Origin: Gordionus sp. m RMFG-2023
Lineage: Eukaryota > Nematomorpha > Gordioida > Chordodea > Parachordodidae
DNA: 64,000 bases
Assembly (NCBI RefSeq): GCF_954871325.1
Contig: NC_088775.1
Location: forward strand, 63,279,561-63,343,560
Reading direction: 5' to 3'
The position numbers and the translations under genes were made by a program. The notes under the pieces are model-generated. The model was given only the letters and a program-made list of their open reading frames with translations, did no database searches and was not told the DNA's origin. This document shows, one piece after another, positions 45,548 to 57,466 of this stretch. How positions within the stretch are numbered: position 1 is the stretch's first letter; every line of letters begins with the position of its first letter.

Positions 45548-46080
45548 TAATTTATAAAGAGATAAATTGATGATAGACATTATTATGAGAATCATATTGA
45601 TAATATACATAATTATGAGAATCAATTTATAAAGAGATAAATTGAGGATAGACATAATTATGAGAATCATATTGATGATAGACATAATGATGAGAATCAT
45701 AATTTATAAGAAGATAAATTGATGATAGACCTAATTGGAGAATCATATTTTCGGAGGAAATGAAATTGATGATAGACATTATTATGAGAATCATATTGAT
45801 GATATACATAATTATGAGAATCAATTCATAAGGAGTTAAATTGAGGATAGACATAATTATGAGAATCATATTGATGATAGACATAATGATGAGAATAATA
45901 ATTTATAAGAAGATAAATTGATGATAGACCTAATTTGGGAATCATATTTTCGGATGAAATGAAATTGATGATAGACATAATTAGGAGAATCATAATTTAT
46001 CAAGAGATATATAAATGATAAACTTAATTAGGAGAATTATCATTCTCGATGAAATAAAATTAATGATAGACCTAATTATG
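45548..46080 (+). repeat. tandem repeats between integrase and 3' zinc-knuckle region of element I
   Basis: A short unit close to gatagacataattatgagaatcata (about 32-36 bp) is repeated about a dozen times. It is organised into a longer unit of about 200 bp, which includes a tttcgga(g/t)gaaatgaaat phrase. Confidence 0.88.
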
Positions 46081-46515
46081 AGGGTTTAAACGGTTAAGAA
46101 ATTACCAGGTGGATAGTAGATCATTAGAAGATTATGGAATAGGTATATATTTTTATAGTAATTTTTGTAGATGGCATCATACTTCCGAGTAGGTAATAAG
46201 ATTATAAAGATGGAAATTAGAGAAGTGGATGGATCGGCAGAATCGAACAGATAGATTAAAGCGGCAAGAACGGAAGCTCAATAAAGATACGGGGAATTAC
46301 TACAGGAAGGACCCAAAAGACAACGGATTGAAAGAAGATTTGAACCATATTGGATTAAGAGAAACCGATTAGAATGTTGGTCGTGCGGAGGGATGCACAA
46401 ATTAAGGTTCTGTCCAATGACAATAGCGTCCTCAAGTAACGGTACAGAGTTTTCGGTGCGGGAAAATGGGGAACTAACGAAAGAGGCCGTGGAAAGCTAG
46501 TCTTAAGGGTGGAGG

Positions 46516-46957
46516 TGTTATATTCGCTTGTGATCGACGATTGTTAAATTAATTTGAATATAAATTATATTTTTATATAATTTGTTAGTTTGTGAATATA
46601 TGATCGACGATTGTAAAATATTAATTTGAATATGTAGTCTAGGAATATATTTTTTTTATGAACTTGAATAGACTTGTAATTTTAATTATTTTTTATGAAT
46701 ACTTGTAATTTTTATTATTTTTATGAATTTTTAATATACTTGTAGTTTTGTTTTGCCTATTAAAAAAAATGTATATAAATGGGATAAAATTTCCAAATAA
46801 AACAGTTGTCTAGTTTTATGATTTTAAAAGCTTTAGTATTATGTTGCAAAATTCAGAATATTAATAGCGTGGTTGATTACAAGTCATATAAGGAATAGTA
46901 ACATTCGTAAGATTATTAACCGAAATTATTAAATATTTATATATCAATTTTATTTAA
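46516..46957 (+). repeat. 3' LTR of element I, first part
   Basis: It follows the purine tract aagggtggagg. It is interrupted after 46957 by element II and resumes at 53805 (tactaggttcc) to end at 53884. Confidence 0.9.
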
Positions 46958-47272
46958 TGTCGTAAATGTTGTATATTGTTTTTTTTATATACATGTCAAT
47001 CATTGATAATTAGCTTTTAAAAATAGAGATATTTTCTTTATAAAAAAAGAAATATAAATATATTAATTATTATGTTTTTTTTAATAAAAGATTTGGAAAA
47101 CTATTTTTGTATAATAAAAATTTCCAGGTTATTTAGATTGTGAATTTTCAGTAAGTATATCATTATTTGTGAATCTTGGCCAATTTAGTTTTTTTTTTCC
47201 TTTATATTGTTCACGGTTTCTGCTTTTCTGGTTTTGTTTAAGTACGGTTTCTACTATTTTGATCTTGTTTTA
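46958..47272 (+). repeat. 5' LTR of element II
   Basis: It starts TGTCGTAAATGTTG and ends gatcttgtttta. It is nearly identical to 53483-53799. Confidence 0.92.
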
Positions 47273-49466
47273 GTGGTGCTCGTGACGCTGATCGCTGCCT
47301 AGGAGTTATTCGGTTTAGAAAATAAAATAAATTTTTTAATTATATAATTTTCTTAAATTTTTTTTGACTGCGCATTTGTACTAACCATTATACGATTTTG
47401 CTAGTGGAGTTTTTATTTAAGGTGCTGTATTAATATTTTCTACAAATATTTAGAGTTTTTGTAATTGAGTATTAGTATTGATTAAAAGATTCATGACCAA
47501 ATGGTTCATTTTTTTAGGTATCATGATGATTATAGTGTGGCTGATAAGATTTCATTATATAAGAATTAGGGTCTTAAAGTTTTGTATAAAAATTTTGATG
47601 AATTGGATTTAATTAAGCAGGGAATGGTAATTGGGATATTGGGAATAATTTATATATTGGTCATTATGGCGAAATATTTGATAAAAAGGGGTACTGCGGT
47701 ACTGGCAGGCATGTATTGCAGTTGGAAGAAGGACACTGCGGTGTCAGATGTTTATAAAAAAAATGGCGGAAACGTATTTTAATTTAATATCGGATATTTA
47801 TGGGAAGAAAATAGCAGACTTGGAAAGTAATCTAAAAGATGTTTTAGAGGAAATCAAGGCTGGAATTGTTGGGGAGAGGTCAGTTAGGATCCTCCTAGAA
47901 ATAAAGGAAATGAAAGAAGCCATCAATGCGTTGATAAGGGAAAGCAAAAATTCGGTTAAGAGTCAGGTGGGTGATAGAAATATTAATAGGAAATTTAATG
48001 ATTACGAGGAAAATAAGGAATTGTCGGGAAATAAAAGATTTGTGGAAATGATCATTTGCAATCGGTGTGGATGGAGAGAACATAAAAGGGATACCTGCGT
48101 GGTCCCCGAGCAGAGGTTTAAAGATGGATTTCCGTTAAAGAAATCTGAGGTTGTAAATGCCAGTGTAAAAGTTGTTCGGGTGAATGAATCTCGAATATGT
48201 TTTAAATGTCGTAGGCTGGGTCATGTGGCCATGCAATGCAATGAAATGCCTCAAAATTCGCGGTGACTATATGATGGCAGAGTTAATCATATAGGGGTCG
48301 GGAGACCGGGGTATCGAGAAAATTGTTATAATTACAAATATGATAACGGAAAACTTGATAATGGTAATGATAAAATGAAAGGGAGTGTTATTTCCCTTGA
48401 TTCTCATAAAAAAAAGATTAATGGTTTCAAATGGGAACAATATCCTGTGAATATTGTTCGATATTTGAATAGAAGGGATGTCGGTAGTTTTAGGTGGGAA
48501 AAATGTCCCGGAAATCTTGTGAAAGGAAATATGGTTGTCAGTAAAAAAATCTCTAAATTCCGAGTTGAATTTGGGAGATAATATTAATTCTAATGATATG
48601 GTTATTTCAGGTGAAATGAGCATTGATCCTCCTACTAAAGTGTATGATATTTTAGTGACGGAGATCCTAAATGGACAATGTTTGTGTCCGAAGGTTAATT
48701 TGAAGATTAAAAAAAGAATATAGATATGTTATTTGATACGGGGGCTAGCATTTCGATTATGTCTAGCGAAAATTTTTATAAGTATTGGCCGGGAGAAACA
48801 CTTGAGAGGGAGTCCATGTGTGTCAGACAATTTGATGGGTCGGAAATTATGGTTTTAGGAAAAAGTAAATTGGGGGTGCATCTTAACGATATTATGTTTT
48901 TTCTTGATTTATAGGTAGTAAAGGAAAATGTTGAGACTATTATGGGTTGGGATTGGATTACCAAGCTTGGTTCTATTAATAATATTGTAATATTTTTAAG
49001 ATTAGTGGTAGTGTAATAACTGAGGATGAAGGGAATGGAAATTTGGATAATACCGGTAATAAAATTTGTGAAATTTCGGAGGAGATGATGGAGAAATCGA
49101 GTAAGTCAGATTTTAATGAAGAGATAAATGAGAAGCAAATTATGGTCGGGGAAAAAGAGGATTGGAGTAAAGTTAATCAAGCTATTCCTGTTCTAATGAG
49201 GCAGTATGGCATCATTTTTGATGAAAAATTAGGTTGTTTGAATGATTATCAAGTTGATGTTCAACTTACCGATCTTTTTGGCTTGTCGGTGAGTTCCTTT
49301 CGAATGGAGGAAGGAAATCGATGAGGAATTAGATAGATGGGTGGAGGACGGCATTATTATTCCTGTGGGATATAGCGAATGGGCAATCCCGTTAGTGCCA
49401 GTTAAAAAAGCAAATGGTAAATTGAGACTTTGTGCGGATTTCAGGGTCACAGTAAATTGATGGGTT

Positions 49467-51674
49467 GTGGAGTTTAAATATCCATTGCCGCGGATTGAGG
49501 AGATTTTGGCTCAGTTGAAGGGTGCGAAATATTTTTCCAAGGTGGATTTTTTGTCGGCGTATTTGCAGTTACCTTTGAGGAAGGAAATCCGTAAATTATT
49601 GACGATAACGACTCCAAAGGGGTTGTTCGCGTTTTGTAGATTACCATTTGGGTTGAGCGTATCTGCTTCCATTTTTCAACGTACCATGGCGTCTGTTTTC
49701 CAGGAAATGGAAAGGGTATTTTACTATATGGATGATGTGCTAATTACGGGAATGACGCCGGAGCAGCACAACCAGCGCCTGGAGGAAGTTTTCAGAAGGA
49801 TTAGGGACAAGGGATTGAGAGCCAGTAGAGAGAAAAGCGTTCTGGGTGTAACTGAGGTTGATTATTTAGGGCATCGAATAAATGGTATTGAGGTGAAACC
49901 CCTTGATAAAAATTTGAAAAATATAACAAATATGAAGCAGCCGAAAAATAAGGCGGAGGTACAGTCGTTCCTGGGAATGGTAAATTATTATCATCGTTTT
50001 GTGGAGAATTTCGCCAAGATGGCAGCACCGTTATATGAGGTATTAAAAAAGGGTATTCATTTTGAGTGGAAATTAGAAAAGCAAGAGGCATTTGAAATTT
50101 TAAAGGGAAAGATTGGGGAAGAGCCAATTTTAGTATGTTTCAACAATGATTTGGAAATCGTATTAGCGGTTGATGCATCTAACAAAGGTCTTGGAGGAGC
50201 ATTATTACATTTAATTGATGGTATGGAAAGACCCATCCTGTTTTTCTCGCGAGTTTTTCCGGAGGTAGAAACGAAATATTCTGTGATTGAACAAGAGGCC
50301 TTGGCCGTGATTTTCGGTTTGACAAAATGCCGAGAATATTTGATTGGTAAAAAATTTGTAATTTTTACTGACCACAAACCGTTAATTCACTTATTCCGAA
50401 AGGATAACCGGGAGTTAATGTTATCTCCCCGGTTGCAGCGGTGGTTACTACTAGTGGGCAGTTTTAACATAGAGATTAGATATCGTCGAGGCAAGGAGAA
50501 TCATTTGCCTGATATTTTGTCTAGGTTAGGTTCTGGCTGTGCAGTTTCCAAAGTAAGTGATAGGTTAGGTATTGATCGAGAGAAGGTTTTAGTGCGTACT
50601 CTGTCATATATTTTAAAGGGAGGTCCTACCAATTGGGAGGATCTGAAAACAAATACGGTAAACGACAAGGATTTAAGTCACATAAAATTGAGTTTAACAG
50701 GAGAAAAGCCTTGGAAAAACAAATATGATGCCTATAAAAAAATACAAAAGGAATTGTCAATTGTTGATGATTGTATTATGAGGGGAAACAGGGCTGTAAT
50801 TCCGTATAAATTAAGGAGTAGAATTATGAATTTATTGCATGACGGACATCAAGGTAGGGACAGGATAAAATCTTGGGCTCGGGAATGTGCATGGTGGCCT
50901 GGTATGGGCAATGATATTGAACGGATTACCAGGAAATGTGTTCCGTGTAATACCTGTGCCCCTATGCCCCGTAAAGAAGTCGGGCAAGTTTGGCCCAGAT
51001 CAAAGAAACCTTGGGAACGTATCCACATTGATTTCTTTGATCTTGATAAAAAAACATATTTTTTAGTGGTAGATTCGTATTCTAAGTGGATAGAATATGC
51101 AGAAGTACTTGGATATACCACGAAAATTGTTGTTAAAAAATTAAGAGAATTATATGCCAGGTTCGATTTTCTTGACACGATAGTGTCTGATGGGGGTCCC
51201 GCCTTCGTCAGTGAGGATTTTAAACAGTTTTGTGTTGAGTCACAGACAAAACACATTCTTGCTCTACCATATCATCCCAGCTCAAATGGACAAGCTGAGA
51301 GGATGGTAGCAATTGTTAAAAATTGGATTAGGAAGGCTGGTAATCGTAAGGATGATGCTTACATGTTTCAGTTATATTATCTTAATTCTCGCAATCGAGA
51401 AGGGGTCACGCCGGTGGAGTTATTTTTAGGTAGGCGAACACGGGGTCCTTTAGATTTCTTAAAACCAAAAAGGAGGATTATTACCTCAGGGGAAGTAAAA
51501 TTAGGGGTTAAGTTTTCAGTGGGACAGAAGGTTTGGACTAGATTGTTTGACAATCGAGAAAAAAAATGGGAAAGAGGTCGGGTAACAGCAAACCGGGGTT
51601 CGAAATTAAGTGAAATTTTGTTGGTAACCGGGGTTAATATGATTAGGCATCGCGATCACATGAAGTCGGGGTAA
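49467..51674 (+). mobile_element. pol block of element II: reverse transcriptase, RNase H, integrase
   Basis: This is the best-preserved coding part of the fossil, about 735 codons. The reverse transcriptase carries YPLPRIEEI, FSKVDFLSAYLQLPL and the catalytic YMDD (near residue 87-90). RNase H follows, with LAVDASNKGLGGALL and TDHKPL. The integrase has an HHCC zinc region (LLHDGHQGRDR...CVPCNTC) and a D,D-35-E core (HIDFFDLD, VSDGGPAF, SSNGQAERMV). It closes with a GPY/F-like tail (KVWTRLFDN...WERGRV). The sequence is of the Mag-like/K02A2.6-like kind widespread in invertebrate animals. It is a part of a broken element; no host role is implied. Confidence 0.93.
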
Positions 51675-51756
51675 AATAAGGGATATAATCTCACCTGAAA
51701 TTGGGTAAAATAAGTCATATCGTGTCCGGGTTCAGTATATGGAAACATATTTTTAT

Positions 51757-52080
51757 AGTTTGGTCCAATTTTATAGGTCAGTTCAGACAGGTTGATTTGA
51801 AAGTTTATGTTTTGATATTGTTGGCTTATAACAATTTTCTTAACATTGGAATAGAAAATATATTTTGGTCCAATTTAATAGGTCAGTTCAGACAAGTTGA
51901 TTTAAAAGTTTATGTTTTGATATTGTTGGCTTATAACAATTTTCTTAACATTGGAATATTAACATGGGAATAGAAGATATATTTTGGTCCAAGGTCAGTT
52001 CAGACAAGTTGATTTAAAAGTTTATGTTTTGATATTGTTGGCTTATAACAATTTTCTTAACATTGGAATAGAAAATATTT
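51757..52080 (+). repeat. three tandem repeats after integrase in element II
   Basis: A unit of about 105-115 bp starting ttttggtccaattt(ta)ataggtc and including ggcttataacaattttctta occurs three times. It occupies the same relative place as the array in element I (after integrase, before the 3' zinc-knuckle region), although the sequences differ. Confidence 0.9.
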
Positions 52081-52860
52081 GTTGGTATTGATTGATTTAT
52101 AAAACCTTAAAACGAGAACTTAGTAGGATATGTTTATATTTCGTATCAGAGGGTAGGAGGGTGATTTTCATGGTAATAGTATGATAAAGTAATTTTAATA
52201 TTACGGCTGTCAGGGATAAATAAGGAGTTGAAATTGTGGTGATTGGCTTATGGTGAGAAAGTGATAAAAACATTTTTCTTGTATGTTTTTATGTAATAGA
52301 GAATTAGGGTTATAAAAAACATGCTTATTTTGGTTTATGTTTTATGTATGGAAAGAAAAGTATTACGGCTGTGGTACATAAATAAAACTTAAAGGAAAAA
52401 GTGGAATGAACGGTAAAATGTTTATTGTAAAAAGGAGATAAAAACGTTGTTTTTGTGTAAGTTTTTATGTGTTATAAGATAAGAAATAATGCTTTTCTTG
52501 TGGTTGGCACGTGCGGTACGTTTGATTTTTTTTTAAAAATTTTTTTTCCCACTTTCGTTTTTTTTTCATCCCTAGTTTATATTATAATGGTTTATGTATT
52601 CTCAGCCAGGCCGTAAAAGGGAATGTAAAATGTAGTTGTTAAAATAAAATGAAAAGGGAGAGAGGGTAGTGGATGCCTGGTTGAGGTTGTAATAACTTTA
52701 ATTAATAAAAGTTTATTTTTTTTTAAAGTTGTTTATTTGTCTCAGATTATATTAATAAAATTTCAAAAAGAATTATCAATTGTTGCAATAATGGAAACAG
52801 TATCGGGACTCGTTGATTTAGGAGACTTTTACCTACAAGTGACTTTAATAAAACAATGGA

Positions 52861-53330
52861 ATGACCTTAGTGACGGGACCAGCCAATGAGAATCAGCCAC
52901 CTACCTCTGAAGTTCGATGCCGAAGGTGTTACAATTGCCAGGAGGTGGGCCACTTGAGGCATCAGTGTTCCAGGCCATCCAGGGAAGCTCGCGTGCCCAT
53001 GGGTTTGCTATCCGAAAACCCGCGAGTGGGAGTCAATGACGGACGTAAACACACATCGCGATCTAGAGTTGGGACAGCCAATGAACCCAATTCCCTCAAG
53101 GCCTGATACGGGCATGGATAGGTATCCTTTCAATATTCGCAATTATGACGCTATGGATAGGCATCCTCCCAATATTCGTAATTATGACGCTCGAGGTCAG
53201 ACCCTGAACGGATCCCGAGGTCCGGATGACGGAGATTTACTACAAAGAGCTGTGGCAATGTTGACCACTGAGGTCCCTCAGCCTGTAGGTACGGACACAT
53301 TCTGGGTAGGCCCTATGTCCGCGTAAGGAT
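52861..53330 (+). mobile_element. 3' zinc-knuckle region of element II
   Basis: This region lies between integrase and the 3' LTR. It contains a CCHC knuckle, CYNCQEVGHLRHQC (about 52930-52970). Further on is a short repeated peptide phrase (NIRNYDAMDR and NIRNYDARG). A second nucleic-acid-binding motif after integrase is not the usual gypsy layout; an env-like protein was not recognised. Confidence 0.7.
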
Positions 53331-53482
53331 ATCATTCGTGGAGATGTTGTATGACATCATAGTACGTTTTTGTCTCAACACAGCCCATGTTATGAATTTA
53401 TAAATATATAGATGATTTTTTTTTATTACATGTATGTTTTGTTTTAAATATAGGCATGCCATTGGCCCATAAAGGGGTGGCG

Positions 53483-53799
53483 TGTCGTAAATGTTGTATA
53501 TTGTTTTTTTTATATACATGTCAATCATTGATAATTAGCTTTTAAAAATAGAGATATTTTCTTTATAAAAAAAGAAATATAAATATATTAATTATTATGT
53601 TTTTTTTTAATAAAAGATTTGGAAAACTATTTTTGTATAATAAAAATTGCCAGGTTATTTAGATTGTGAATTTTCAGTAAGTATATCTATTATTTGTGAA
53701 TCTTGTCCAATTTAGTTTTTTTTTTCCTTTATATTGTTCACGGTTTCTGCTTTTCTGGTTTTGTTTAAGTACGGTTTCTACTATTTTGATCTTGTTTTA
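53483..53799 (+). repeat. 3' LTR of element II
   Basis: It starts TGTCGTAAATGTTG after the purine tract and ends gatcttgtttta, directly followed by the TTTAA duplication and the rest of element I's 3' LTR. Confidence 0.92.
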
Positions 53800-53884
53800 T
53801 TTAATACTAGGTTCCTTAATTGTATTAAGTCTCTCCCACTAGCTTCGACAAATAAATTACAATCCTATATGAGGAGTGGTAACA

Positions 53885-54203
53885 GATGGAACGAAAACTA
53901 TAAAAATTAGGCCATAGACCCTTAAGTAGTTCTAAACTGTTTTCCCATCTAGATAAAAATATTATTAAACAGAATGGCGAATCAAAATATTATAAAAATG
54001 AGCAAATAATATTCTAATCTTACAGCTTGACCTTTTCAATATTTCTTTTATACCAACCGTATGTCAGATATTCCTCATATTCTTTGTAAAGAGTGTAAAT
54101 GTCAATCACATTTTTTTAAATTCTGGAATCTTTTTATTTTAAAAAAATTCAATGAATTCAGCTACTAAAGTTTATTATTAATATTGAAATATAACTTATT
54201 ATA
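53885..54203. other. flank between element I and the BAP18-like exon
   Basis: AT-rich. On the minus strand, about 54110-54022 is open for about 30 codons (IDIYTLYKEYEEYLTYGWYK then RNIEKVKL and a stop), which looks coding-like but has a stop just upstream and no usable acceptor between. It could be the 5' UTR of the exon below or a relic of another exon. Confidence 0.3.
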
Positions 54204-54306
54204 ATGATCAATAAGGTTGGAGAAATCTTTGCTGCTGCTGGTGAGGCATTTAGTAAATTAGGAGATATGGCAATGCAATTAAATTCCTCAATGGATCAAA
54301 ATACAT
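54204..54306 (+). CDS. BAP18: first coding exon of a BAP18-like chromatin protein
   Basis: From the ATG at 54204 the frame reads MINKVGEIFAAAGEAFSKLG, then DMAMQLNSSMDQNTS. Human BAP18 (C17orf49) begins MTSASTKVGEIFSAAGAAFTKLGELTMQL (in pieces: KVGEIFSAAG, AFTKLGELTMQL), so nearly every position of the conserved block matches. BAP18 is a nuclear subunit of the NURF and MLL1 complexes, found across animals. After this block the family continues with a SANT-type domain (KWT..EIEMLR). That part is not seen here: the frame stops after 38 codons, and a donor-like GTATAA at about 54307 suggests an intron. I found no second exon between 54310 and 64000 on this strand, so the intron is very long or the rest lies outside, or this is a lost copy. 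The match is short but specific. Confidence 0.7.
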
Positions 54307-56450
54307 CGTATAATATTTAATTTACTTAATGAAAATTTAGGTGAATTGCAGATATAATACATAAAACATTTTATTATGGGATGATTTATTCAAGCCCATT
54401 TAAATGATAAATTACATTGAAAACCTTAATTTTTTAGATCTAAAACCATAAAAATTTATCTTAATCCTTTCTCAGAATATAATTTCTATCACAGGATTTT
54501 TCTGGCTTAAATACTTTTTTGTTATAAAAATGATTAAAAAATATTAAGTTATTTTAATTGGAAGTTTTTTTTATTATCAAATTATGTATTATAGCATATT
54601 GATGAATTGCCATATGTTTATACAACCTATGAATATTTACCCTAGCCCTCTTTTTGGTTGGGCATAAATATATTTAAATTGAATACTTATTTTATTACAA
54701 GCAATTTGTAATTAGATTCTGTTCTTAAGGTATATTCAAATATAAATTCTATAATGCATTGTTTTTATTCAATTTGTTTAAACAATCGAATAATTTACTT
54801 GTAAATTATAAATCTTATACTATTAGTATATTTACAAATAGTAAATTGATCAATTCTTTTAAAAGAATTGAATATGAATAATCTATTATTTGATTTGTGT
54901 TTGTTTTTGAATAAGTCTACTGTTAATAGTTATAATGCTCCTAGAAAATACCATTACATCACTATATATATTTGTCCATTCATAATTTTTTATTTATATG
55001 ATTTTTAAAATTTTGATATAAATAATAATATTTAATTTAAATGGAAATATTATATTTATTTTTATAAAAAATATTTAAAATACATTCAAAAATGATCTGT
55101 TTATAGGGTTGGTTAATGAAAAAAATCAATTTGATTAAGATCACCATGTAAATCACCCCAATCTAAAAAAGAGTTAATATGATTTTTTTTACTAAATTTG
55201 ATCAAAATACTTAATATTATGAAAAACAAAGACCTATGTAAAAACATAATCCAAAATTAGTTTTCTGGCCTCTTCAGTACAACAATTTAGTTTGGAATGA
55301 ACCATTCCAAATGGTCTGAAGGTGATCTATTTTTATCCTAAGTTATGTCTACACTATGCTCAATTGATTTTACTTTTATTTCAATAAAAGAACAGATTTT
55401 GCCCAAATTGATAAGAGATTAGTGAGGGATAGAGATCGGTGGCCTGTTTTGGCCTATTAAGAATTTTTGCACGTTGCCCCTTGACTTGGTTGAATTAATA
55501 TTAACATCATAATTATGTATTAATACATTAGAATAAAAATTGTTCTCTTCTTAATCTGCAAATATTTTATATTTTTTACTTTACTCTACCAAATCAAGTC
55601 ATGATTGTGAACCCATATTATTAACTTCAAATAGTTCAATAATTATCTGGTATTAATAAATTAGAATACCTATTTTTACAAATTGTTCCATTTAATTTGC
55701 AAATATTGTATAACTCCAACTTCAGTCACAGTTGTGATTGTGAACCCAAATTATGAATTTGAGAACGAGTTGTTCATTATTAATTAAATAATTATATTGT
55801 AGGGTCGAGAAAATAAATTTATAATTGGAATATGTAAGTTTTATTTCATGTATCAAAAAAGTATGGATAATATATGTTTATTTAATTAATTATTTGGAAC
55901 CATCTTCTGGCTTAACATAACAGGTCTAAAAATAAATAAAAATTTTGAGCCATAGGGGACAGATATTTTCTCTGACTATTACCAAGATTTTAAAATTTAT
56001 TTTACATTCAAATGGAATTGGACTTGGGCAAGAATTTTTGTTTTACCTTAAATAAATTCTTATTAACCTTGAATGTTTATACAGTTTCCTCCATTAAAAT
56101 GACCTTTTAACAATTATTTATACCTCAAAATCTTGAAAATTAGAAAACTATAGAAAGAAAATATTTAGCCAAAATTACGAAAATATAAAAATATAGAAAA
56201 TATAAAAAAAATAATATTGTTGATAAAAACTTCCAACTTCTGAGCAAATATTGTAATTAGATAATTGAGTATCTTTAATTAATAAATATATTATTTACAT
56301 ATTTAGAATCCTCATGATATATATCTATTTATAATATTTAGTTTTAAAAAAATTTAAATTAATTAAAAATATTTTTTCAAATAAATAAATATATTAACTT
56401 CTATATTTTTTTAAAAATATTTTTAATTGATCAAAAATATCTAGAATAAC
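54307..56450. other. long AT-rich stretch, possible intron
   Basis: No open frame, repeat or RNA gene was recognised over 2.1 kb. If 54204-54306 is an active exon this would be part of its first intron. A loosely repeated phrase about hearing aattgtgatcgtgaac-like sequence occurs near 55600 and 55735 (tgattgtgaacccaaattat and tgattgtgaacccatattat). Confidence 0.4.
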
Positions 56451-57466
56451 ATCAGGGTCATTCCATGTCAAATGAGCAAAAAAATGAGATTTTCAGCCGA
56501 CCCCCTTCTATTTTTTTAAAATTTAGTAATCAAAGAAAGGTTAATGTAGTTAAGAAATAGCCAAAATTTTAGCATCATAGCATTTATATTTTTGGAGATA
56601 TTAGGGCTTAAATTGGCAAAATGACGTATTTTTATCATTATCTGCCTTCATTTAATTAAGTATATCTTAAAAACTACTTAATTGTAAATAACAAATTTAA
56701 TATCAAAATTACGTATAAAGATTCTACCTTCAAATAAAAAAAATTTTTTTTATTTTTTTACCAATTTCCGGTCATTTTATTTAATATGCAAGGACTAAAA
56801 ACGATTTTTTGGAAATAAAATTTTTTTAAAAAATTTAGTAGACATTATTAAACTCTTCCTTTATATTTATAAAAAAAAATTGGTCTGAGACGCGGACATC
56901 TTCATTCTCAAAATCGATAAAAATGTTTAGAAAAGTGTATAAATATTTTCCCGAAAGGGGGCGTTTTTGTATAAAATTATATATTAATCAGTTTTTAATA
57001 GTTTTTCTTGAACTATTTGATATAATTTAAAGGATTATTCATCTTGTAAATGAAAATAATAATAAATAGGGCTTTCATTCAATTATAGAAATTGTCTATC
57101 GATAAAAGAAATTCAATTAATTACTTTATTTATATTTTATCATAAAATTTTTTGCCTATATAACATATATTTAATCAATATTAATAAAATATGTCCAACC
57201 AAGTTTCGAGTTCTTGAATATATGAAATCTTGTGCATTTCATATATGACGCCAAAAATAATATCAAAATTTTCGCTACTCAATTTTTAAAATAATTTGAT
57301 ATTTGTAAAATATTACAAATATGAATTTATTATTATTATGAAATTATTATATACAAAATAAAAGTATTATCATCATAAAATAACTCAAATCAATATAAAT
57401 ATTGGATCGGATTTTCTAAAATCGGCATACAATAAATGAGTGTTTCAATCAATAAAATATATTTAT
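56451..57466. other. AT-rich stretch with a GGTCATTCCATGTCAAA motif
   Basis: The sequence agggtcattccatgtcaaatg at 56455 resembles a terminal motif I recall from transposons in several invertebrate genomes. No inverted partner was found to the right. A cccgaaagggggcg phrase lies near 56950. No gene was seen. Confidence 0.3.

Larger units (their letters stand above)
46958..53799 (+). mobile_element. LTR retrotransposon fossil II (Ty3/gypsy, Mag-like), nested and young
   Basis: LTRs 46958-47272 and 53483-53799 are flanked by an exact 5-bp target duplication TTTAA (46953-46957 and 53800-53804). A primer-site-like tggtgctcgtgac follows the 5' LTR (from 47274) and a purine-rich aaaggggtggcg precedes the 3' LTR. 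Parts in order are a gag region with two zinc knuckles (about 47750-48266), protease (LLFDTGAS-type, about 48726), a long uninterrupted pol block (49467-51674), tandem repeats (about 51757-52080), and a second zinc-knuckle region (about 52861-53330). It is close to full length (6.8 kb) but broken, with perhaps four to eight breaks upstream of the long pol block. The LTRs differ at only a handful of positions, so it is the youngest LTR element in the window. Confidence 0.93.
41116..53884 (+). mobile_element. LTR retrotransposon fossil I (Ty3/gypsy, Mag-like), with element II nested in its 3' LTR
   Basis: The LTRs begin TGTTATATTC and end ATAACA/GTAACA: 5' LTR 41116-41616, 3' LTR 46516-46957 plus 53805-53884. 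An exact 5-bp target duplication GATGG flanks the whole (41111-41115 and 53885-53889). Parts in order are a gag zinc-knuckle region (about 42040-42230), protease (LLDAGAE, about 42480), reverse transcriptase (about 43200-43860), RNase H (about 43980-44240), integrase (about 44690-45300), a tandem-repeat array (45548-46080), and a region with another zinc-knuckle motif CWSCGGMHKLRFC (about 46375-46415). Without the nested element it is about 5.9 kb. All main domains are present, but the coding region is broken, with perhaps five to ten breaks. The LTRs are about 98 percent alike by eye over the compared part, so it is fairly young. Confidence 0.92.

Noticed and set aside
45308-45884. Minus-strand frames with repeated MIINMILIIMSI-like peptides
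   Set aside because: These are antisense translations of the tandem array after the integrase of element I.
50057-51256. Antisense frames of over 100 codons opposite the pol block of element II
   Set aside because: They are shadows of a strongly supported plus-strand coding region with reverse transcriptase, RNase H and integrase motifs.
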